Assembly (NCBI GenBank): GCA_023413895.1
Contig: JAEZOU010000039.1
Coordinates: 1-20,629, forward strand
Length of the DNA stretch: 20,629 nt
Reading direction: 5' to 3'
Source: Bacteroidota bacterium
GTDB taxonomy: Bacteria; Bacteroidota; Bacteroidia; Bacteroidales; WCHB1-69
Under the pieces are notes generated by a model that was not told the DNA's origin, did not search any database, and saw nothing but the letters and a program-made list of their open reading frames with translations. A program made the position numbers and the translations under genes. Positions 14,182 through 20,629 of this stretch are shown piece by piece; within the stretch, counting starts at the first letter, position 1, and every line of letters begins with the position of its first letter.

Positions 14182-14269
14182 CAACCCATTAAAAAACGAT
14201 AATTTTTTAACATAACACATTGATTTTAAACTTAATTCTAATTATTGGAAGCAGATAAAATATAACAAT

Positions 14270-16798
14270 ATGAAACAACAAGTAATCTTTACATTATGTT
14301 TATTGTTAATGTTTGGAAATCTTTTTTCACAAACAGATACAACACAACATTCAGGAGTTGAGGAGATTATTTCGGACAATTCCAACGAAAATTTTGGTGA
14401 AGACCAAGATGATGATGAAGGAATTTCTGGAAATAACATTCCTGGCTTGCTTCATTCCTCTCGGGATGTATATACCAACAACACCTCCTACACTTTTAGC
14501 ATTGCCTATTTCCGTCCGCGTGGTTTAGACAATCGCTATCAAAGTTTATGTTTAAATGGATTTATGATGAACAATATGATTACAGGTCGTCCATCATTTT
14601 CACAATGGGGCGGTTTGAATCACTTTTTTCGCTATCCTGAGAATGTGTTAGGAATGAATCCTGCGGGATTTACTTTCGGTAACATTGGAGGTGCTACTGA
14701 TTACAACTTGCGAGCTTCATCATTTCGCAAACAAGTACGCGCAGGTTATTCTATTTCCAATCGATCTTATAATCATCGTTTTATTGCTTCCATTGCTTCA
14801 GGAATTTCGTCCAAAGGTTGGTCATTTGCAGCACAATTGTCCACCCGATTTGGTAGTGAACTTGCGTACGTAAAGGGAACTTCATACACAGGATTCAGCT
14901 ACTTTGTAGGAGCAGAGAAACGCTTCAACAAAGCGCACGCATTAAGTTTGACCGCTTTCGGAGCACAAACCACTCGCGGAATGCAAGGAAATTCAGTAAA
15001 TGAAGTTTATGAACTTCTTGACGACCCATATTACAACCCTAATTGGGGCTGGTACCAAGGCAAACGCCGCAATGCGCGCGTTCGCGACACCCACGAACCT
15101 GTAATTATGTTGAGCCACTTTTTCACTCCAGAAAACAACCGTTTAGTCATTAATACAACTTTAGCAACCACTTTCGGACATAAAAACACCACCTCTCTCA
15201 ACTGGTATGACGCTCCAGACCCTCGTCCTGATTATTATCGTTATCTTCCAAGTTATCAAGTTGTTGATGGTGTAATTTCTGATTTATATTATGATTGCCA
15301 AAATTCTTGGCTAACAGATGAATCTTTCCGTCAGATTAATTGGGATAAACTCTATAATGTAAACCAATTGGCAGCTCTTCAAGGCAAAAGAGCTCAATAT
15401 ATGATTGAAAGTCGCAACATCACACACTTCCAATTGGGAGGTGCAACTAACCTTACTTACGACATAAACGACAATATTCAATTGGCTGCAGGTGTAGATA
15501 TTAGAGGTTACAATCAACGAAATTACAAAACCATTGACGATATGTTAGGTGGTTTATATTGGTTAGATGTAGATAAATATTCTGAAGGAGAATTTCCAGA
15601 TTCATTATCTGTAATTTACAACGACTTAAATAACATAAACGACACCTTACAAGAAGGTGATGTATTTGGATATGATTACGATTTAACTCTCTACTCTCAA
15701 AAAGCTTGGGCAACAATGAGTTTCAAATATAGCGCTATAGATTTTCACTTAGGTGCAAATATTGGTGCTGTTGAGATGTGGCGTACTGGTAATATGAAAA
15801 ACGGACGTTTTGCTAACGATTCCTATGGAAAATCTGAAACACGCGCTTTCTTAGAAACAGGAGCAAAAGCCGGAATTACATATAAAATTTCTGGTCGTAA
15901 CTATTTAGTTTTGAACGGACAATTTATGCAAGAAGCCCCAGGAATTCTCAACGCTTTTCTCGCTTCTCGTATCCGCAATACATATATCAATGACCTTGAT
16001 GAGCAAAAATCAGTTAGCGCTGATTTCTCATACATCATGAAGTATCCTCGCATTAAACTCAGATTGACTGGATATTTTACTCAACTACTTGATTTAACAA
16101 AACTTATTAGTTTCTATCATGATGATTACTCTTCGATGGTAAACTATGCCATGACACACATTAATCAACGCCATTTAGGAGTTGAATTGGGTGCCGAAGT
16201 GAAACTTTCTTCTATGTTTTCTCTCGTTTTGGCAGGCAATTATGGCGATTATCGATATAGTAACAATGCTTCTGTATATATGAATGCTGAAAATGGCTAC
16301 GACATTTTAGGCAACGGAGGTGCTGACCAACGCCAAACTGTATATTGGAAAAACTACCACGTTGCGGGAACCCCACAAGTGGCTTCAACTATAGGTTTAA
16401 AATTCAACCATAACTATTGGTGGGTAAATATTAATGCTAACTATTTCGACAAAATCTACTGCGATTTGAACCCAGAAAGAAGAACTATTAATGCTACAGG
16501 AACTCTCGATCTTAACAACCCGGCAGACAATGAATTATATCATCAAATTGTAGATCAAACACGTCTAAAAGGTCAATTTACTTTGGATATATCAGTAAGC
16601 AAAAGTTGGAAAATAAAAAATACCACTTTAGGATTCAATATCAGTGTTAACAATATCACTAACAACAGAAATTTAGTAACTACAGCATGGGAACAATATC
16701 GTTTTGACTTTAGAGAAAACAATGTCAATAAGTTCCAAAATAAATACTATTATGCTTTAGGAACTACTTTCTACGCAGGTATCAATTTTTCATTCTAA
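14270..16798 (+). CDS. TonB-dependent outer-membrane receptor
   Basis: This 842-residue protein has a signal peptide (MKQQVIFTLCLLLMFGNLFS), an acidic stretch of about 30 residues (with EDQDDDEG), and a plug domain starting near NNIPGLLHSSRDVY and including FRPRGLDNRYQSLCLNGFMM. A long beta-barrel follows, ending in GINFSF with the terminal Phe of outer-membrane proteins. Receptors of this type import large or scarce substrates using the TonB-ExbBD proton-driven system. The N-terminal carboxypeptidase-like domain common in Bacteroidota receptors is absent. Two DUF5689-type lipoproteins follow in place of SusD, so this is not a typical SusCD pair. The substrate is not determinable; the neighbours point to a phosphorylated or nucleic-acid-related one. 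The ATG at 14270 gives the signal peptide directly. Confidence 0.9.
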   Translation: MKQQVIFTLCLLLMFGNLFSQTDTTQHSGVEEIISDNSNENFGEDQDDDEGISGNNIPGLLHSSRDVYTNNTSYTFSIAYFRPRGLDNRYQSLCLNGFMMNNMITGRPSFSQWGGLNHFFRYPENVLGMNPAGFTFGNIGGATDYNLRASSFRKQVRAGYSISNRSYNHRFIASIASGISSKGWSFAAQLSTRFGSELAYVKGTSYTGFSYFVGAEKRFNKAHALSLTAFGAQTTRGMQGNSVNEVYELLDDPYYNPNWGWYQGKRRNARVRDTHEPVIMLSHFFTPENNRLVINTTLATTFGHKNTTSLNWYDAPDPRPDYYRYLPSYQVVDGVISDLYYDCQNSWLTDESFRQINWDKLYNVNQLAALQGKRAQYMIESRNITHFQLGGATNLTYDINDNIQLAAGVDIRGYNQRNYKTIDDMLGGLYWLDVDKYSEGEFPDSLSVIYNDLNNINDTLQEGDVFGYDYDLTLYSQKAWATMSFKYSAIDFHLGANIGAVEMWRTGNMKNGRFANDSYGKSETRAFLETGAKAGITYKISGRNYLVLNGQFMQEAPGILNAFLASRIRNTYINDLDEQKSVSADFSYIMKYPRIKLRLTGYFTQLLDLTKLISFYHDDYSSMVNYAMTHINQRHLGVELGAEVKLSSMFSLVLAGNYGDYRYSNNASVYMNAENGYDILGNGGADQRQTVYWKNYHVAGTPQVASTIGLKFNHNYWWVNINANYFDKIYCDLNPERRTINATGTLDLNNPADNELYHQIVDQTRLKGQFTLDISVSKSWKIKNTTLGFNISVNNITNNRNLVTTAWEQYRFDFRENNVNKFQNKYYYALGTTFYAGINFSF

Positions 16799-16819
16799 TT
16801 ATTTGAAAATTTGTAAGTT

Positions 16820-18055
16820 ATGAAAAAAATAAAAATATTCGCACTAATTTTAGGATTAGCTATCGGGTTATCCTCTTGTTTCCAAACCGAAGAAATTCCA
16901 TTAATGGTTTATAATGGAAAGGCAACCCATAATATTGAAGATCTTTTTGCACTTCACAACTTAGGTACGGATGCCACACTGATTACCGATTCCATCGTTA
17001 TTTCTGGAATTGTGGTTTCAACAGATGAATTTGGAAGCTGCTACAAAGAGATTTACATTCAAGATTCTACAGGTGGTATCAGTATTAAAACTGCCAATTC
17101 TGCTTATTTTCACAAATATAGAATGGGACAACGCGTTTTTGTAAACTGCAAAGACCTTTATTTAGGTGGATATATTGCCAATAATGGTTCAACAGGTTGG
17201 TACCAATTGGGATTATGGGGAAATGGTGAGTTGCAATATCTCCCAACTAATTACGACCAAAAGCACATTTTCCGCTCAGGAGTTCCAGAAGCCGTTCCTG
17301 CACCGAAAGATATTACGAATGCATCTCAAATTACAGAAAGCGATTTTCACACCTTGGTACGATTAGTTAATTGTCAGTTTATTGATGCAAATGGTATCAA
17401 TACATACTATGACCCTTCACAAGGTTATTCCGCAACATCACGCAATCTCAAACTGCAATCTGGTTCAAAAGAGGTAATTGTCAGAACTAGCCAATATGCT
17501 GATTTTGCATTAAATGTACTTCCTGATGGTAAAATTAACGTTACGGGAATTTTAACAAAATATGGTAGCGATTATCAATTAGTAATTCGAGACATTAAAG
17601 ATGTGGCATCTGAAACTATTTGCCAATACAATATGAATAGTAATCCTTTTGATAACGGCTGGACCGCAGTATGCAAATCTGGTAGTAATTGGAACTATAA
17701 TTCTCAGTACAAAATTATCTCAATTACCGGAAATGCAAGCGAACAATCCGACGCTTGGTTTATCTCCCCTACCCTCAATTTTTCTCATCTTGACAATGTG
17801 AATCTACTCCTTACTTCGCAAAATTTCAATAATTTAGCTACGCAAGAAAATTTAAAACTTCATATTTCTACCGATAACGGAACGACTTGGACTGAAGTAG
17901 CAATGCCTGCAATTTCTGACGATATGGCAACTATTTCTGTAGAACTCCCAGAACTTGCAATTACAACACAACAACTTAAAGTTGCTTTCCAATACTATGA
18001 CAATCAACCTTCTACATGGTCAATTCAAGATATAACCTTCAAAACCACATTATAA
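16820..18055 (+). CDS. DUF5689-domain lipoprotein with a C-terminal jelly-roll-like domain (first paralogue)
   Basis: This 411-residue protein has a lipoprotein signal peptide with lipobox Cys20 (GLSSC), followed by FQTEE. Acidic residues this close to the Cys resemble the surface-export signal of Bacteroidota lipoproteins. Residues about 35-255 form a DUF5689-type domain: SIVISGIVVSTDEFG, YIQDSTGGI and GQRVFVNCKDLYLGG are characteristic. The C-terminal 140 residues, starting near NPFDNGWTAVCKSG and containing DAWFISPTLNF, resemble the choice-of-anchor J / cleaved-adhesin type. It begins 21 bases after the TonB receptor gene, so it is probably a surface partner of that receptor, capturing substrate in the way SusD does in other loci although unrelated in sequence. 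The biochemical function of DUF5689 is not known to me. Confidence 0.83.
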   Translation: MKKIKIFALILGLAIGLSSCFQTEEIPLMVYNGKATHNIEDLFALHNLGTDATLITDSIVISGIVVSTDEFGSCYKEIYIQDSTGGISIKTANSAYFHKYRMGQRVFVNCKDLYLGGYIANNGSTGWYQLGLWGNGELQYLPTNYDQKHIFRSGVPEAVPAPKDITNASQITESDFHTLVRLVNCQFIDANGINTYYDPSQGYSATSRNLKLQSGSKEVIVRTSQYADFALNVLPDGKINVTGILTKYGSDYQLVIRDIKDVASETICQYNMNSNPFDNGWTAVCKSGSNWNYNSQYKIISITGNASEQSDAWFISPTLNFSHLDNVNLLLTSQNFNNLATQENLKLHISTDNGTTWTEVAMPAISDDMATISVELPELAITTQQLKVAFQYYDNQPSTWSIQDITFKTTL

Positions 18056-18057
18056 TT

Positions 18058-19371
18058 ATGAAAATTACATATAATAATATAAGGAACTTTATTATTCTTT
18101 TTGCAGCAGCAATTTTATTTATAGGTTGCAACAATTGGGAAGAGCCCGAATTTCAAGCTCCACAATACGTAGGTCCTGCTCCTAATAAAACGATTAAAGA
18201 GTTGCTGGACCGCCATGTGAACGTTGGAAGTTACGTTTTAGATTCTATCTGCAGCTATACAGATACCTTTATTGTTGATGGTATCGTTGTGAGCACAGAC
18301 GAAGGTGGAAACTACTATAAATCTTTAGTAATTCAAGATGAAACAGGTGCTATCGAAATTCAATTAGACCAAAACGGATTACACAACTATTACCCACTCG
18401 GCCAGAGAGTTGTATTAGATTGTCGTGGTTTGATTATTGGTGACTACCACAATAAATTCCAAGTAGGTTGGGAATATGAAACCTATAGTGTAGGGAGAAT
18501 CAATAGTATGTGTATTGGAGATTATTTATATGCAGATGGTGTTCCTTCATTAGATAACCTTCCTGAACCTTTGACAGTTGACCAAATCGACTTTACTTCT
18601 TATAATGACGTAGGAAAATTGGTAAAATTGGAAAATTGTCAATTTGCAGAAGAATCTTGGGGCAAACCATTTTCTTACAACGACTTTACTACTGAGCACG
18701 AATTGATTGTCCCTGGTGTTTCCTCTCCTATCATTGTCAGAACTTCCAATTATGCTAAATTTCGAAGCACTCTTGTTCCTTCTAGCGTTGGAACTTTATA
18801 TGGAATACTTTCTATCTACAACTCATCATATCAATTGATGATTAGAACAAAAGATGATATCCAATTTGAACAAGAAGACAATACCGGTAACGAAACTTTC
18901 TACAACCACAATTTTAGTGAAAATTCTTTAGTTTCAGAAGGTTGGAGTGTATATCCTGAAAATAGCAATTACAAATGGAGATATATTCCCCAAAGTGGTT
19001 ACGAAGGAATGTATCACCAATACAATCAGATGGAACTTGTTATGGATGATTGGTTAATTTCTCCTATAATTGAAGTAGAATCAACCACAAATCTTGCATT
19101 ACGATTACTCCACAAAATTGAGTTTATGGGCTTGCAAGATTACTACCAAGTTTATTATACAACCCAAGTTGACGGAGAATTTAACGAAAATAATTGGCAT
19201 CCGTTGGCGCCGATTAGCGTATTCCCACTACAATTTTCATATAGTAATGCGCTAAACTTATCCTCAATTCCAAATAACAGATTTAGAATTGCTATCCGAT
19301 ATAACAACCAAGGCGGAAATCACTCCTCAGAGTGGACAATTAAAAATATTGAGATTTTTAAACAGAACTAA
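18058..19371 (+). CDS. DUF5689-domain lipoprotein with a C-terminal jelly-roll-like domain (second paralogue)
   Basis: This 437-residue protein has the same architecture as its upstream neighbour. Its signal peptide has lipobox Cys24 (FIGC) followed by NNWEE, again acidic near the anchor. The DUF5689-type domain (about 40-275) has VDGIVVSTDEGG, VIQDETGAI and GQRVVLDCRGLIIG, clearly paralogous to the first copy. The C-terminal domain from about residue 278 includes WLISPIIEV and SSEWTIKNIEIF. The start at 18058 was preferred over the in-frame ATG at 18016, which would overlap the upstream gene and lacks signal-peptide character. The gap to the first copy is only 2 bases, so translation is likely coupled. 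Most of the sequence has diverged, which suggests an old duplication and different ligand preferences. Confidence 0.83.
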   Translation: MKITYNNIRNFIILFAAAILFIGCNNWEEPEFQAPQYVGPAPNKTIKELLDRHVNVGSYVLDSICSYTDTFIVDGIVVSTDEGGNYYKSLVIQDETGAIEIQLDQNGLHNYYPLGQRVVLDCRGLIIGDYHNKFQVGWEYETYSVGRINSMCIGDYLYADGVPSLDNLPEPLTVDQIDFTSYNDVGKLVKLENCQFAEESWGKPFSYNDFTTEHELIVPGVSSPIIVRTSNYAKFRSTLVPSSVGTLYGILSIYNSSYQLMIRTKDDIQFEQEDNTGNETFYNHNFSENSLVSEGWSVYPENSNYKWRYIPQSGYEGMYHQYNQMELVMDDWLISPIIEVESTTNLALRLLHKIEFMGLQDYYQVYYTTQVDGEFNENNWHPLAPISVFPLQFSYSNALNLSSIPNNRFRIAIRYNNQGGNHSSEWTIKNIEIFKQN

Positions 19372-19384
19372 AAAACACTAAATA

Positions 19385-20593
19385 ATGGAAATCAAATTAA
19401 ATTCAATTCCTGAAGCTATTGAAGATTTTAAAGCTGGAAAATTCCTCATTGTTGTTGATGATGAAGACCGCGAAAATGAAGGTGATTTTATCATTGCAGC
19501 AGAAAAGATAACACCTGAAAAGGTGAATTTTATGCTACAATATGGACGCGGTGTTCTATGTACACCAATAACTGAAACACGCGCCAGAGAACTAAAATTG
19601 GATATGCAAGTGCAAGATAATACCTCTTTATTGGGAACTCCATTTACAGTTACCGTTGACCTTTTGGGGAACGGTTGTACAACTGGTGTGTCGATGCACG
19701 ACCGTGCTGCCACCATTAAAGCATTAGCAGATCCCAACTTAAAAGCGGAAGACTTGGGACGTCCAGGGCACGTGAATCCATTGCGTGCTCGTGACGGCGG
19801 CGTTTTGGTGCGCGCAGGACATACCGAAGCTAGTATCGATTTGGCAAGACTTGCTGGTGTCTATCCCGCTTGCGCACTCATTGAAATCATCAATCCTGAT
19901 GGCACAATGGCACGATTGCCTCAACTAATGGAAGTGGCTAAAAAATTCGATATGAAAATCATCTCAATTCGCGATCTGATTGCATATCGTGTTGAAACAG
20001 AAACTCTTATACGTAAAGAACAAGAAGTAAACCTACCTACTGAATGGGGAAATTTCCGTTTAATTGCTTATACGCAACTCAACAACAACCTTACACACTT
20101 GGCATTGGTAAAAGGAACTTGGGAACCCGGTGAAGAAATATTGGCTCGCGTTCACTCCTCTTGCGTTACTGGTGATATTTTTGGTTCCTGCAAATGTGAT
20201 TGCGGAGAGCAACTTCACACATCAATGCAAATGGTTAACGAAGCTGGAAAAGGTCTTGTATTGTATATGAACCAAGAAGGACGTGGTATAGGTTTGATTA
20301 ACAAGCTGAAAGCTTATCATTTACAAGAAATGGGACGCGATACAGTACAAGCAAACTTAGATCTCGGATTCCGCGCTGACGAACGCGATTACGGCATCGG
20401 TGCTCAAATTTTGAAAGACCTAAACGCAACAAAACTGAAACTGATTACCAATAACCCGACAAAACGCGTGGGATTGAGTGGTCATGGCATCGAAATTGTT
20501 GAAACAGTGCCAATTATCATTCCTCCAAAACCTGAAAACGAGTTCTATCTCAAAACCAAACAAATTAAAATGGGACACGATTTAAAGTTCTAA
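19385..20593 (+). CDS. ribBA: Bifunctional riboflavin enzyme RibBA (3,4-dihydroxy-2-butanone-4-phosphate synthase / GTP cyclohydrolase II)
   Basis: The protein makes both precursors of riboflavin: the RibB half converts ribulose 5-phosphate to dihydroxybutanone phosphate and formate, and the RibA half opens GTP to the diaminopyrimidine. In the 402-residue protein, RibB motifs are DDEDRENEGD (25-34), GRPGHVNPL (125-133) and HTEASIDLARLAG. RibA follows with SSCVTGDIFGSCKCDCGEQL, in which Cys260, Cys271 and Cys273 correspond to the zinc ligands, and then NQEGRGIGLINK, which includes the catalytic Arg region. Both halves look complete. The gene starts 13 bases after the second DUF5689 lipoprotein, with no room for an FMN riboswitch and no TAnnTTTG box in the gap, so it is probably read from the receptor operon promoter or an internal one. 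A strong terminator follows. Confidence 0.97.
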   Translation: MEIKLNSIPEAIEDFKAGKFLIVVDDEDRENEGDFIIAAEKITPEKVNFMLQYGRGVLCTPITETRARELKLDMQVQDNTSLLGTPFTVTVDLLGNGCTTGVSMHDRAATIKALADPNLKAEDLGRPGHVNPLRARDGGVLVRAGHTEASIDLARLAGVYPACALIEIINPDGTMARLPQLMEVAKKFDMKIISIRDLIAYRVETETLIRKEQEVNLPTEWGNFRLIAYTQLNNNLTHLALVKGTWEPGEEILARVHSSCVTGDIFGSCKCDCGEQLHTSMQMVNEAGKGLVLYMNQEGRGIGLINKLKAYHLQEMGRDTVQANLDLGFRADERDYGIGAQILKDLNATKLKLITNNPTKRVGLSGHGIEIVETVPIIIPPKPENEFYLKTKQIKMGHDLKF

Positions 20594-20600
20594 CCTTATA

Positions 20601-20629
20601 AAAAAACTCCGAGCTACTCGGAGTTTTTT
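20601..20629. terminator. Intrinsic terminator after ribBA (possibly bidirectional)
   Basis: An inverted repeat with a 3-base loop (CTA, 20614-20616) has a 7-bp GC-containing core (CTCCGAG with CTCGGAG), extended by A:T pairs to 13 bp and ending in six T residues. The A-run on the left side would let it work in both directions. It begins 7 bases after the ribBA stop, and the window ends inside its T-tract. Confidence 0.9.

Noticed and set aside
14189..14210. Inverted repeat TTAAAAAA / TTTTTTAA in the TonB receptor leader, considered as a regulatory hairpin.
   Set aside because: It contains only A:T pairs and is likely by chance in such AT-rich DNA. It is mentioned under the promoter but not called separately.
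19372..19384. FMN riboswitch before ribBA.
   Set aside because: Only 13 bases separate ribBA from the preceding gene, far too few for the conserved FMN aptamer.
1..20629. Search for CRISPR arrays, tRNA genes, insertion sequences, phage genes and plasmid origins.
   Set aside because: No regular spaced repeats, tRNA cloverleaf-like sequence, transposase or integrase reading frame, or terminal inverted repeats were seen by eye. A computed scan could still find short RNA genes.

Overview
The window reads as a chromosomal segment of a low-GC Bacteroidota bacterium, probably order Bacteroidales. The main reasons are recurrent TAnnTTTG promoter boxes (the -7 element of the Bacteroidota housekeeping sigma factor), many lipoproteins with short lipobox signal peptides, a TonB-dependent receptor followed by two DUF5689-type lipoproteins, and very short leaders without obvious Shine-Dalgarno sequences. 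I see no tRNA, rRNA, insertion sequence, CRISPR array or phage gene. No gene-free stretch exceeds 300 bases. The longest are 14019-14269 (251 bases), 3544-3724 (181) and 12093-12246 (154).

Left part (1-8248). The window opens inside a beta-class DNA methyltransferase (1-1008). A small lipoprotein follows on the minus strand (1010-1456), divergent from mnmE (1516-2889), a tRNA-modification GTPase. A chloramphenicol-acetyltransferase-like gene (2923-3543, minus) converges on mnmE. A coiled-coil lipoprotein (3725-4228) ends in a clear intrinsic terminator, after which comes a secreted C69-family peptidase (4346-5947). Three tightly packed plus-strand genes form a likely operon: a GtrA-like membrane protein (6002-6454), a formylglycine-generating-enzyme-like (SUMF1) lipoprotein (6444-7310) and rsgA, a ribosome-assembly GTPase (7313-8248).

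Middle part (8294-12092, minus strand). Six genes are packed head to tail. In transcription order they are a DRTGG-like protein, a PHP-domain metal-dependent hydrolase, a GHKL ATPase, a second DRTGG-like protein, an anti-sigma-type (RsbW/SpoIIAB-like) ATPase, and an [FeFe]-hydrogenase-like iron-sulfur protein. The last protein keeps the four cysteines expected to hold the H-cluster but has Phe at the position of the usual proton-relay Cys. No catalytic hydrogenase subunits and no maturases are in the window. I infer a redox- or H2-sensing signalling module; this is the most unusual system here. The 154 bases upstream hold a direct repeat and two palindromes and lack a TAnnTTTG box.

Right part (12247-20629). 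A polyprenol-phosphate-mannose-synthase-like glycosyltransferase (12247-12981) and a secreted endonuclease/exonuclease/phosphatase-family enzyme (13002-14018) lie on the minus strand. Divergent from them is a plus-strand unit made of a TonB-dependent receptor (14270-16798), two paralogous DUF5689 lipoproteins (16820-18055 and 18058-19371) and ribBA (19385-20593), which ends in a strong terminator at the window edge. The receptor, its lipoproteins and the secreted phosphoesterase together suggest an uptake locus for a phosphorylated or nucleic-acid-like substrate. That role is inference; the ribBA function is secure.
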